DNA of 27,394 bases from a virus, in IMG/VR virus record IMGVR_UViG_3300049596_000455, positions 1 through 27,394 of that record. One strand, given 5' to 3'. Within the stretch, counting starts at the first letter, position 1. Every line of letters starts with the position of its first letter. The translations under genes and the position numbers were made by a program. Below the pieces are notes generated by a model. That model searched no databases, was not told the origin of the DNA, and saw only the letters and a list, made by a program, of their open reading frames with translations. Shown here one piece after another: positions 1-5,558 of this stretch.

Positions 1-630
1 CTTGTCCATACGCTCGGCGACCTCGGCGCGGTTGAAGTCTCCGGCCACCTTATGCACGCCCTCCATGCTTACGGTCTTCGGGGCGTAATACAATGGTTTA
101 CATAAGTAGCCATCCTCTATGAGTTTTGTAACCTCTGGCCCACGGATCAGGTCGTCGAACACTTGGCCGAGGCCCTTGCCGTCGAGCCGTGCCGGTGTCG
201 CGGTGACGCCGAGCACGCGGGCTTGCGGCCACTGAGCCAGGACCGATGCCCATGCGCCTGCGGTGGCGTGGTGAGCCTCGTCGATTACGATCAGGTCTGG
301 CGGCACGACGCGGTCGAACCTGCGGACGAGCGTTTGCACGCTGGCGACCTGCGTCAGTTGGTTGCGGTCAGGCGTGAGGCCGGCGGCGATGAGCCCGTGC
401 GGCACGTCCATGGACGCAAGCGAGCGGTGGCACTGCTCCAGGAGCTCGGCGCGGTGGACGAGGATGAGAGTCCGGTTGCCCTTGGCCGCAGCTGAGGCCG
501 TTACGTAGGAGAACATGACGGTCTTACCGGAGCCCGTAGGAGCGACCAGCAGGGGCTTGCGGCGGCCTGCTCTGAAGGCTTCGCGGACTTGGTCAACGGC
601 GGCCTGCTGGTATGGACGGAGAGGGAACAC
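1..630 (-). CDS. SF2 DEAH-box helicase, C-terminus cut off by the window edge
   Basis: An ATP-dependent superfamily 2 helicase or translocase, probably acting in phage DNA replication or recombination. The frame is open from a GTG at 630 to base 1, giving 210 residues of the N-terminal RecA-like domain. An aromatic LRPYQQ segment lies at residues 4-9, Walker A APTGSGKT at 30-37, the DEAH box (D117-H120) inside VIDEAHHATAG, and motif III TAT at 143-145. The layout resembles the helicase domain of type III restriction/ERCC3-like enzymes that recurs in phage replication modules; the second RecA domain lies outside the window. No in-frame ATG occurs before the upstream stop near 715. The GTG is chosen because it follows CCCGCAC, the same leader that precedes several other starts here, and places LRPYQQ right at the N-terminus. 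It diverges from the small-gene cassette on the right. Confidence 0.9.
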   Translation of the reverse strand, partial: MFPLRPYQQAAVDQVREAFRAGRRKPLLVAPTGSGKTVMFSYVTASAAAKGNRTLILVHRAELLEQCHRSLASMDVPHGLIAAGLTPDRNQLTQVASVQTLVRRFDRVVPPDLIVIDEAHHATAGAWASVLAQWPQARVLGVTATPARLDGKGLGQVFDDLIRGPEVTKLIEDGYLCKPLYYAPKTVSMEGVHKVAGDFNRAEVAERMDK

Positions 631-643
631 GTGCGGGAATAGG
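631..643 (-). promoter_or_regulatory. CCCGCAC start-site motif before helicase GTG
   Basis: Read on the minus strand, CCTATTCCCGCAC abuts the GTG of the helicase. It matches the motif before the starts at 737, 937, 1377, 8851 and 9930. No purine-rich ribosome-binding site is visible. Function unknown. Confidence 0.5.
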
Positions 644-726
644 GGCAGGATGGGGTCATTCCAATCGGGGTAAAGATTTATAACGCTTTGTGGTTTACAG
701 CGGATGGTGTGGGTCTAGGGTCCTCG

Positions 727-736
727 TATCCCGCAC
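727..736 (+). promoter_or_regulatory. CCCGCAC start-site motif before the first cassette gene
   Basis: TATCCCGCAC ends directly at the ATG at 737. The TAT plus CCCGCAC arrangement also precedes the ligase start on the other strand. Whether it acts in transcription (a leaderless promoter) or in translation is unknown. Confidence 0.5.
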
Positions 737-925
737 ATGACTACTACCAAGCCTACCGCCGCCGACCTCAAGCGCCTTCGCCTGCAGATTGACCGGCTTA
801 ACCTTGCCCGAGTTGAACTTCAACTCGCTGGCCACCTGACCGACGATCAGGCGTGCGATATGCTCGACCTCGTTGACACGCTGGAAGACCGCTTCATCGC
901 GCTCACCAATCTCCGCAACTCCTAA
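737..925 (+). CDS. Small helical protein, first gene of the cassette
   Basis: A 62-residue protein with no recognised family. It is rich in Leu, Asp and Arg and looks almost entirely alpha-helical, with one predicted helix around residues 8-30 (ADLKRLRLQIDRLNLARVEL) and a second around 35-58. This suggests a small helical hairpin or coiled coil that binds a protein partner. The ATG directly follows the CCCGCAC motif and is the first start after the divergent intergenic region, so it probably heads the plus-strand operon. Its stop codon TAA is the first part of the TAATCTCCCGCAC leader of the next gene. Function unknown. Confidence 0.75.
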   Translation: MTTTKPTAADLKRLRLQIDRLNLARVELQLAGHLTDDQACDMLDLVDTLEDRFIALTNLRNS

Positions 926-936
926 TCTCCCGCACT
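923..936 (+). promoter_or_regulatory. CCCGCAC start-site motif before the 37-aa gene
   Basis: TAATCTCCCGCACT precedes the ATG at 937 and includes the TAA stop of the previous gene. The same 13 bases, without the final T, precede the ATG at 1377. Confidence 0.5.
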
Positions 937-1050
937 ATGAAACTAATCGCCTACCTCCTAATCGCGCTGGCCCTCGGCTATGCGCTCGCCGTGTTCCTCG
1001 ACCCGTCCTTCCCGGACCTGCTCGAGATTATCGACAACCCGAAGTTCTAA
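937..1050 (+). CDS. 37-aa single-pass membrane peptide
   Basis: A 37-residue ORF that starts MKLIAYLLIALALG and continues through a hydrophobic stretch to about residue 21, followed by an acidic tail ending EIIDNPKF. It is either a one-helix inner-membrane peptide or a short secreted peptide, because the N-terminus also resembles a signal sequence without an obvious cleavage site. Support for a real gene comes from the CCCGCAC motif one base before its ATG and the exact fit between the flanking genes: its stop is four bases before the next start. Function unknown. Confidence 0.65.
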   Translation: MKLIAYLLIALALGYALAVFLDPSFPDLLEIIDNPKF

Positions 1051-1054
1051 TCCC

Positions 1055-1366
1055 ATGCCCAAGAAACCCACCATCCCCGACCACCCCCAGCCGCGTCACC
1101 GCGACGACCTCGGACGCAACGCCCTGGTCAACCTGCTGGAGAACATCGACGGCGCCCAGACCATGAAGGACGCCGGCAAGCCGCAGGAGAAAGTCATCGG
1201 CTACGTCGAGACGGCCATCGGCGAGTTCAAGTCCACCCCGGGCGTCTCCTGCGACGGCGGGGCCATCTTCTTCGGCATCACCCTCGGACGCATCACCCTC
1301 GACGTGACCTTCAGCGACCCTGCTGGGGAGATGTCCGTCACCTACATGGCCAAGCGCCGCGACTAA
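1055..1366 (+). CDS. Hypothetical protein, 103 aa
   Basis: Not recognised. The N-terminal 25 residues are Pro-, His- and Arg-rich and probably disordered. Residues about 25-60 look helical (ALVNLLENIDGAQTM and the following KVIGYVETAIGEF). The C-terminal 45 residues look like beta-strands (GGAIFFGITLGRITLDVTFSD, then MSVTYMAKRRD). The start at 1055, four bases after the previous stop and after TCCC, is preferred over an in-frame upstream ATG at 980, because 980 would overlap the membrane-peptide gene in another frame. It sits inside the small-gene operon. Function unknown. Confidence 0.7.
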   Translation: MPKKPTIPDHPQPRHRDDLGRNALVNLLENIDGAQTMKDAGKPQEKVIGYVETAIGEFKSTPGVSCDGGAIFFGITLGRITLDVTFSDPAGEMSVTYMAKRRD

Positions 1367-1376
1367 TCTCCCGCAC
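1364..1376 (+). promoter_or_regulatory. CCCGCAC start-site motif before the 100-aa gene
   Basis: TAATCTCCCGCAC abuts the ATG at 1377 and begins with the TAA stop of the previous gene. It is identical to the leader before 937 except for one extra base there. Confidence 0.5.
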
Positions 1377-1679
1377 ATGAAACCCAAGAACATCGACGAC
1401 GCAGGCCGTCTTGAAGCCTGTAAGGAACTGATCATCGAACACCGCAAGAAGGCCGGAGCCCGGGCAACCTACGAGCTCTACGGCATCCTGTTCGGCAACA
1501 AGGTCGAACTCGACCGCGTGGACCACGCGCCGACCTCGGCTGACTTCGCCGGCATGATCGGCAAGAAGCGCATCGCCTCGCTGTTCACGGCCTACGACAT
1601 GGTCGTGGAGTTCCGTGGCAACTGGAAGACCGACACCGAGGCCAAGGTCATCGCATGGGAGGCCGACGCCAATGCCTAA
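1377..1679 (+). CDS. Hypothetical protein, 100 aa
   Basis: Not recognised. It is a soluble mixed alpha/beta protein with charged helices at about residues 8-27 and 58-75 and no membrane segment. The segment IGKKRIASLFTAYDMVVEFRG could be a compact helix-strand unit. The start is well supported by the CCCGCAC leader directly before the ATG. The 3' end overlaps the next gene by 8 bases, which suggests translational coupling. A role in host takeover or phage regulation is possible from context, but nothing in the sequence shows it. Confidence 0.7.
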   Translation: MKPKNIDDAGRLEACKELIIEHRKKAGARATYELYGILFGNKVELDRVDHAPTSADFAGMIGKKRIASLFTAYDMVVEFRGNWKTDTEAKVIAWEADANA

Positions 1680-2058
1680 CGCCAACTTTCAGTTCGTCAC
1701 CTCGGTGAAGTTCCTCGGTCGCGACATCCCGCTGCTGAATCCCATCGCCCTGTTCAACGCTCGCCGGCTGGAGGCTCTGCTCCCGCAGATCGCGGCGCTG
1801 AACGCGGCCCGCAAGACCAAGGGAGCCGCCGCCGCCGCCTTGGGCGTCACCCAGCAGACTCTGGCAACGTGGATTAAACTGACCCAGACGACTTGGCTCG
1901 GTAAGGTCAACCAGCCCAAATACCGCAACCCCGAGCGTCACCGGGCAAACGTCAAGGCGTGGAGGCTTCGCAACCTGGACAAGGTTAAGGCCATGAAGCG
2001 CGCTTACTATCTCCGCTGCAAGGCCCGCCGCTTCTCCCGCCCTACCTCCAATGCCTGA
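1672..2058 (+). CDS. HTH protein with HNH-associated-like C-terminal segment
   Basis: A 128-residue basic protein. Residues about 42-70 form a likely helix-turn-helix (AARKTKGAAAAALGVTQQTLATWI, read in parts), of the kind seen in Fis/homeodomain-like DNA-binding segments. Residues about 80-120 (PKYRNPERHRANVKAWRLRN followed by a basic helix) resemble the Trp/Arg-rich NPEKxRxxxKxWR segment that often precedes the HNH catalytic domain in phage homing endonucleases. No HNH catalytic residues follow, so this is either a stand-alone DNA-binding protein or a relic of an endonuclease N-terminus. The ATG lies within the last codons of the upstream gene. Likely nucleic-acid binding; target unknown. 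Confidence 0.65.
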   Translation: MPNANFQFVTSVKFLGRDIPLLNPIALFNARRLEALLPQIAALNAARKTKGAAAAALGVTQQTLATWIKLTQTTWLGKVNQPKYRNPERHRANVKAWRLRNLDKVKAMKRAYYLRCKARRFSRPTSNA

Positions 2059-2383
2059 CCCTTCCCACCGCCCATACAATCCCATGCTCATCGTCAAACC
2101 CGACTCCCTCCCCCGCCTCTGGTGGCTCTTCCCCTGGAGCATCTCCCGCCAGCTGCACAAGAACGCCGTGGCCCTCCGCGAGATGGCCGACAACCAGTCC
2201 ACGACCATCACCAATCAGGCCAACATCCTTGGCCGATACATGGATGAGAACCGCGAACTGAAGGCCGAGGTCGTCCGTCTCGCCCACTCCCGCGATCACT
2301 GGCTGGCCAAGCATGACCGGGCCTACGCCGTCGCCATGCATAACGAGCGCGTGATCCTCGAGATGGAGAACCGCAGCCGATGA
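2051..2383 (+). CDS. LPxxWWLxPW coiled-coil protein A
   Basis: A 110-residue protein of unknown family. An aromatic block at about residues 19-29 (LPRLWWLFPW) is followed by a long charged helix to the C-terminus, including ENRELKAEVVRLAHSRDHW, which looks like a coiled coil. The block plus coiled-coil order is shared with the gene at 3320, so the two look like paralogs or members of one family. The Trp-rich block could lie at a membrane surface or bind a partner. The ATG overlaps the previous stop; a second in-frame ATG at 2084 is a possible alternative start. The 3' end overlaps the next gene by 4 bases. Confidence 0.65.
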   Translation: MPDPSHRPYNPMLIVKPDSLPRLWWLFPWSISRQLHKNAVALREMADNQSTTITNQANILGRYMDENRELKAEVVRLAHSRDHWLAKHDRAYAVAMHNERVILEMENRSR

Positions 2384-2586
2384 ACCTCACCCACCACCAG
2401 ATGGCCACGCGGCACATGGCCACCGAGGTCGAGCACATCAACCGCCTGATCTACACGAAGGACCTGTCAGTGGCCAAGGCCAAGGTGATGCTGGCCGACG
2501 CCGCCCACGCCGCCCGTCAGCACTGCCCGGACTGCACCATCAAGTTCGGCATCAACGCGGGGAGGGCTTGGTTCAACGTGCTATGA
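2380..2586 (+). CDS. Hypothetical protein, 68 aa
   Basis: Not recognised. It starts in an ATGA overlap with the previous gene. The N-terminal half is helical with four His and several Met residues. Near the C-terminus a Cys-x2-Cys pair (HCPDCTIKFG) is preceded by a His, a possible half of a metal site or a redox motif. Within one protein this pair is not enough to call a zinc finger. Function unknown. Confidence 0.65.
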   Translation: MNLTHHQMATRHMATEVEHINRLIYTKDLSVAKAKVMLADAAHAARQHCPDCTIKFGINAGRAWFNVL

Positions 2587-2819
2587 GCGACATCGACCGC
2601 ACGCGGATGATACCCCTGCACATCGCCGACCAGGCTGTGGCGGCCTGTGACGCGGAGATCGCGAAGCTGAGGGAGGAAGTCCAGCGCCTCCGCACCGCCG
2701 GGGACGGCCTCTACAAGTCCATGCTGGAAATCGGATGCAACGAGATGGCCGACAACTTCCAGTATGACGCATGGCGGGATACGATGAAGGCATGGAAGGA
2801 GACTAGCCCCCATGCCTAA
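2583..2819 (+). CDS. Small coiled-coil protein, 78 aa
   Basis: Not recognised. A charged helix at about residues 16-45 (DQAVAACDAEIAKLREEVQR and onward) has the heptad pattern of a coiled coil. The C-terminal third is Trp- and Lys-rich. The ATG at 2583 overlaps the upstream stop (CTATGA), as elsewhere in this operon, and is preferred over an in-frame ATG-like start at 2568 that would lengthen the overlap. A Glu-Met-Ala-Asp-Asn stretch also occurs in the protein encoded at 2051. Function unknown. Confidence 0.65.
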   Translation: MSDIDRTRMIPLHIADQAVAACDAEIAKLREEVQRLRTAGDGLYKSMLEIGCNEMADNFQYDAWRDTMKAWKETSPHA

Positions 2820-2970
2820 GCCAACCCGCAAGCGCCGCCCCGAGCTGAGCCGTCCCGGCCTTAAGCAACTCACCCCCTCCGAGCAGCGCATCGTGGCCGA
2901 GCGTCTCGCCGATCACCGCAAGCGCTGGGAATACCTGTTCAGTCTCAACGTCTGGAAGCCTGCCAAATGA
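2812..2970 (+). CDS. Basic mini-protein, 52 aa
   Basis: A 52-residue, strongly basic ORF starting MPKPTRKRRPELSRPGL, then a helix (EQRIVAERLADHRKRWEYLF) and a short tail. It overlaps the previous gene by 8 bases and the next by 4 (ATGA), so it fills the space between two other coding regions exactly; that is the main evidence that it is real. The charge pattern suggests RNA, DNA or acidic-protein binding. It is too short for homology-based recognition by eye. Confidence 0.6.
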   Translation: MPKPTRKRRPELSRPGLKQLTPSEQRIVAERLADHRKRWEYLFSLNVWKPAK

Positions 2971-3323
2971 CCACGCCCTACAACTCCCGCTCGTCTGGCA
3001 TCAGCGAACTGCACGACCTCATCGACAAGTTCGTGCCGGTCCGTGAGGCCGCGCTCCAAGAGCATTACCAGAAGGCCGCCCAGACCAGGGCGCTTCTCAA
3101 GTCCCTCGGGTGCTGGCCGACCGACAAGCGCAAGCCTGTCGAGCCTAGGGGCAAGAAGCCGAAGGCCGGCAAACTCGCCAGCGAGCTAGGCCGCGAGGCT
3201 TACCACTGGGCGTTCAAGAATAACGCCACCTATACCGAGGCCGCCGAACGCTTCCGCGTCGATGCGAACTCAATCCACTCTTACCGCCAATACCGCAAAC
3301 TCCCTAAACTCCGAAACAAATGA
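2967..3323 (+). CDS. HTH-like protein, 118 aa
   Basis: The N-terminal 50 residues look helical. A basic Pro/Lys-rich linker (about 52-70, PTDKRKPVEPRGKKPKAGK) leads to a C-terminal segment AYHWAFKNNATYTEAAERFR followed by VDANSIHSYRQYRKLP, with the spacing of a helix-turn-helix: a 'sense' helix in TEAAERF, a turn at RVD, and a recognition helix in ANSIHSYRQY. It is probably a DNA-binding protein, possibly one of the regulators of this cassette. It overlaps both neighbours by 4 bases. Target unknown. Confidence 0.65.
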   Translation: MTTPYNSRSSGISELHDLIDKFVPVREAALQEHYQKAAQTRALLKSLGCWPTDKRKPVEPRGKKPKAGKLASELGREAYHWAFKNNATYTEAAERFRVDANSIHSYRQYRKLPKLRNK

Positions 3324-3727
3324 ATCCCGACAAGACATACACGTATAACCCACACTGGACGATGGACACCATCCCAGACAACGGTGAACCTACGCGCCAA
3401 AGCGACAAGGTAATCAAGCGCGTCACCGTAGACGACACGGATCTGCCCGGCTCCGACTGCGAGCGTGGCGTCCAGCCCCTGCCGTTCTTCTGGTGGCTCA
3501 ACCCTTGGAAGCACATGGAGTTGCTGTTTGATGCCTACAAGGACACGACCGAAGTCTGCAACGCATGGCGCCGGGCTTACCACCTGCAGTCAGACGAGGC
3601 CGAGCGTCAGCGGCAGAGCGTATACGACCTCCGCGATGAACTCGCCATGGTCAAAGGCGAGCTAGATGCCGCCAAAGACGCTGTCCGCAACCTTCGCAAC
3701 CAGCGCAAGAAATCCTCCCGCAAATGA
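3320..3727 (+). CDS. LPxxWWLxPW coiled-coil protein B
   Basis: A 135-residue protein. After an acidic 50-residue N-terminus comes LPFFWWLNPW at about residues 54-63, matching the LPRLWWLFPW block of the gene at 2051. A long charged helix to the C-terminus follows (RQSVYDLRDELAMVKGELDA and onward), with coiled-coil character and a basic end. The two genes therefore share architecture, suggesting duplication followed by divergence, with an extra N-terminal acidic region here. Start and stop both overlap neighbours by 4 bases. Function unknown; the Trp-rich block suggests membrane-surface or protein-partner binding. Confidence 0.65.
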   Translation: MNPDKTYTYNPHWTMDTIPDNGEPTRQSDKVIKRVTVDDTDLPGSDCERGVQPLPFFWWLNPWKHMELLFDAYKDTTEVCNAWRRAYHLQSDEAERQRQSVYDLRDELAMVKGELDAAKDAVRNLRNQRKKSSRK

Positions 3728-3951
3728 ACAACCTCCCAGACTATGACGAAATCACCCGGCTCCGGCTACGCCTTGCCGAGGTCGAACTCCAGCGCGACGC
3801 CTTCAAGGCCATGGCCGACAAGGCTGTGACCGACCTGATCCGTCAGGTTATGGACCGCGAACGCTGGCAAGTCGGACTCCCTGGCGTATCGACCTACACC
3901 TACGCCCCGACCGAGCAGCCGAAACCCGCCAAGCGTAAACGCCGTGGCTGA
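3724..3951 (+). CDS. Small coiled-coil protein, 75 aa
   Basis: Not recognised. Residues about 7-45 form one amphipathic charged helix (DEITRLRLRLAEVELQRDAF and onward), followed by a Pro/Tyr-rich stretch and a strongly basic end (KPAKRKRRG). It begins in an ATGA overlap with the previous gene and ends 8 bases inside the next. The helix-plus-basic-tail layout would suit a small scaffold or nucleic-acid-binding adaptor, but no family is evident. Confidence 0.65.
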   Translation: MNNLPDYDEITRLRLRLAEVELQRDAFKAMADKAVTDLIRQVMDRERWQVGLPGVSTYTYAPTEQPKPAKRKRRG

Positions 3952-4201
3952 GCACGAACTGACGGTCACCCATAAGGGTTGCGAGTATCAGGTCATCCTC
4001 GACGGCTCGGCCATGTATGTGGACGACTCCTTCGACCATGAGTTCGGGACCGAGGTTCGCGGCCACTGGGAACTCGACTGGGAAGAGACGGAAATCGTCT
4101 CGGTCATCGACACCGACGGCGAAGAGATTGACCCCTACGAGGTGGTCGGCCTGACCCGCGCAATCAGAGACGCATCCAATGACATCGAAATCGAGGGCTA
4201 A
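3944..4201 (+). CDS. Acidic small protein, 85 aa
   Basis: An acidic protein with a GTG start inside the last codons of the previous gene. It appears mostly beta: strands ELTVTHKGCEYQVILDG, SAMYVDD, RGHWELDWEETEIVSVIDTDG, then a short C-terminal helix. The pattern of strands with many Asp/Glu residues recalls small phage proteins of unknown function; high acidity is also seen in DNA-mimic inhibitors, but that is only an analogy. It overlaps the next gene by 23 bases. Confidence 0.65.
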   Translation: MAEHELTVTHKGCEYQVILDGSAMYVDDSFDHEFGTEVRGHWELDWEETEIVSVIDTDGEEIDPYEVVGLTRAIRDASNDIEIEG

Positions 4202-4511
4202 CTACGGACTAGTCAAGGCCGCCGTGATCGCCACGGCTTCCCCGCAGCTGACGGTCGAGCAGGTGGCCACCCTCACCGGGCATAACCTACGCTCGGTCCG
4301 TTGCGCCATCAAGCACCTCGGTCTGCCGGCCTTACGCGAGCGCCGTCCCAAGGGGACCATCAAGGACCTCGTCCTAGCCGGCCATGGCCAAGGGATGACC
4401 GTCCCGCAACTGGCCGAGACCAGCGGGGTTTCCCGTTATACCCTTTACGCTACCTACAGGCGTCTCGGCATTACCCCCTGCGTGGCCCGCCAAGGCCGTT
4501 CGACCCCATGA
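4179..4511 (+). CDS. Double helix-turn-helix DNA-binding protein
   Basis: A 110-residue basic protein with two helix-turn-helix segments. The first is at about residues 24-48 (LTVEQVATLTGHNLRSVRCA, then IKHLGLP). The second is at about residues 73-97 (MTVPQLAETSGVSRYTLYAT, then YRRLGI). Each has the sense helix, Gly turn and recognition helix of homeodomain-like or resolvase-type HTHs. No catalytic domain is attached. The likely role is a transcription regulator, and the obvious candidate target is this cassette or the divergent region at 631-736. It overlaps the next gene by 4 bases. Confidence 0.7.
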   Translation: MTSKSRANYGLVKAAVIATASPQLTVEQVATLTGHNLRSVRCAIKHLGLPALRERRPKGTIKDLVLAGHGQGMTVPQLAETSGVSRYTLYATYRRLGITPCVARQGRSTP

Positions 4512-4981
4512 CCCTAGTCCTAGCCCTATCCGCCGCCCTGCTGACCTCTGAGGCCATCCCAGAGCAGACCCTGCAGGCCGTCGAGCAGGTCGAGTCCTCG
4601 GGCCGTGGGGCTTCCACCCCTAGGGGGGACGGGGGAAAGGCCCTCGGATGCCTTCAGTGGCACGCCGTAGCGTGGAAGGACTGCTCGGCCATCAGGCGCA
4701 AGGCAGGGCTGGCGGTCTATCCCTATGCCGACGCGGCTGTGCCGGCCAAGGCTCGGGACTACGCTCGCACCTGGCTGACGGTCCTGAAGGTCAGGCTCGC
4801 CGGCGAGATCGGGCGGCAGCCTTACCCCGGGGAAATCTGGCTGGCTTGGAACCTGGGCTGGTCCGGCTACGAGCGCTACGGTTTCAGCTGGGCGTTCGTC
4901 CCCCGCGTCAAGTTCGACAAGGCGCGGCAGGTGAACTCGCTGGCTTGGGGCTTGCCAAAACGCCCTGCCGTCGCAAGGTAA
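4508..4981 (+). CDS. Lysozyme/transglycosylase-like putative endolysin
   Basis: A 157-residue protein, last gene of the plus-strand cassette. The N-terminus MTLVLALSAALLTSEA is hydrophobic enough to be a signal or signal-anchor sequence. The next part has the lysozyme-like layout: a candidate catalytic Glu at residue 29 (VEQVESSGRG), GKALGCLQW at about 43-51, and WLAWNLGWSGYERYGF around residues 116-131, in the place where lytic transglycosylases carry their Asn/Gly-rich substrate motif. It probably cleaves peptidoglycan during lysis. It lies away from the holin and spanin candidates and on the other strand, which is unusual. The ATG sits in a 4-base overlap with the HTH gene; the in-frame extension upstream to 4301 is antisense-like and was rejected. 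A virion or superinfection role is an alternative. Confidence 0.65.
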   Translation: MTLVLALSAALLTSEAIPEQTLQAVEQVESSGRGASTPRGDGGKALGCLQWHAVAWKDCSAIRRKAGLAVYPYADAAVPAKARDYARTWLTVLKVRLAGEIGRQPYPGEIWLAWNLGWSGYERYGFSWAFVPRVKFDKARQVNSLAWGLPKRPAVAR

Positions 4982-4989
4982 CAGGCGAG

Positions 4990-5038
4990 GCCCGAACAAA
5001 ATCAATTGTGCGGGATCGCAACTGAGGGCAGTTCGGGC
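4990..5038. repeat. Inverted repeat in the convergent junction
   Basis: GCCCGAAC (4990-4997) and GTTCGGGC (5031-5038) are perfect 8-bp inverted copies around a 33-bp centre. That centre contains, on the minus strand, ATCCCGCACAA, an orphan copy of the start-site motif. The region lies between the convergent lysozyme and DNA-binding-protein genes, so it could form a long stem-loop in either transcript. Confidence 0.5.
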
Positions 5039-5041
5039 TTC

Positions 5042-5063
5042 GGGCCATCCGCAAGGGTGGCCC
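5042..5063. terminator. Hairpin between convergent genes, possible bidirectional terminator
   Basis: GGGCCATCC, loop GCAA, GGGTGGCCC forms a 9-bp stem with one G-U pair and a stable GNRA-type tetraloop. It begins right after the minus-strand stop codon at 5064 and lies about 60 bp past the plus-strand lysozyme stop. Neither side has a strong T run, so termination may be weak or Rho-assisted; RNA-end protection is another option. Confidence 0.5.
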
Positions 5064-5558
5064 TTATGCTTTATACAAGCGGTCGAGGTCGGCCTTCAGG
5101 TAGTAAGCGTTCAGGTGCAAGCCGATGATACCGCGAGGGGTCTTCCAATACTTCGGCTTCAGCCCTGCCCGGGCTACTCGGCCACGCACGGCCACGTCCG
5201 AGACGTTCTTGCTGACCGCGTAATCGACTAGGCGCACCCAGCCCTTGGGGACTTTGTCGGAGCGGTGGGCGAACATCTGAGCGGCGGCCTCCTTGATGGA
5301 CTTATACGGAGGGACGGGGCGGTAGACGTAGGCCATGTGGCACTGGCCTGTGCCGGACTTGAACTGATGGGGCTGGCGTTCCAGCAGGCCACGGCGGTGG
5401 AGGTCGAGCGCCCGGGAGGATGCGTTGCGCGTGTGGGACATATCAAGCTCGACGCGGATCTGCTCGACGGTGGTCCAGCCCTTGGGGCAGGGGTAGTCCT
5501 TGGGCTCGTTGCTTAGTTCCTTGAGCAGGCGCTGCACGATGGAGTTTGAGTCGGTCAT
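5064..5558 (-). CDS. Winged-helix/HTH DNA-binding protein
   Basis: A 164-residue protein with a likely N-terminal winged helix: GWTTVEQIRVELDMSHTRNA at about residues 26-45, then a second helix and the turn HRRGLLERQPHQF, typical of transcription-factor wHTH folds. The C-terminal half contains another HTH-like stretch (VDYAVSKNVSDVAVRGRVAR, about residues 111-130) before GIIGLHLNAYYLKADLDRLY. It is the last gene of the DNA-metabolism operon and overlaps the phosphoesterase by 4 bases (ATGA), which fixes the start at MTDSNS rather than an upstream ATG. Likely a phage regulator; family not identified. Confidence 0.65.
   Translation of the reverse strand: MTDSNSIVQRLLKELSNEPKDYPCPKGWTTVEQIRVELDMSHTRNASSRALDLHRRGLLERQPHQFKSGTGQCHMAYVYRPVPPYKSIKEAAAQMFAHRSDKVPKGWVRLVDYAVSKNVSDVAVRGRVARAGLKPKYWKTPRGIIGLHLNAYYLKADLDRLYKA

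Larger units (their letters stand above)
631..736. promoter_or_regulatory. Divergent intergenic region between helicase and plus-strand cassette
   Basis: This 106-bp gap separates two divergent transcription units, so promoters for both probably lie here. The AT-rich core ATTTATAA at 676-683 could serve as a -10-like element on either strand, about 46 nt from the helicase GTG and 54 nt from the ATG at 737. A short inverted repeat GTAAA (670-674) / TTTAC (694-698) flanks it and could be an operator. Both ends of the gap carry the CCCGCAC start-site motif. Promoter assignment is inference from layout. Confidence 0.4.

Noticed and set aside
163-495. A 110-codon plus-strand ORF over the helicase
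   Set aside because: The opposite strand carries Walker A, DEAH and TAT motifs in one open frame, so this is a shadow.
2509-2580. Zinc finger in the 68-aa protein
   Set aside because: Only one Cys-x2-Cys pair is present with no second pair, so a zinc-finger call is not supported.
4301-4507. In-frame extension of the lysozyme gene upstream of 4508
   Set aside because: It would overlap the double-HTH gene in another frame, is Arg/Pro-rich and puts 69 residues before a natural signal-like N-terminus.
4526-5005. A 159-codon minus-strand ORF starting with TTG directly after ATCCCGCACAA
   Set aside because: The leader matches the motif found before real genes, but the translation is Leu/Gly/Pro/Arg-rich, typical of antisense to a GC-rich gene, and the plus-strand lysozyme-like gene has clear family motifs. 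The leader itself is reported as an orphan motif.
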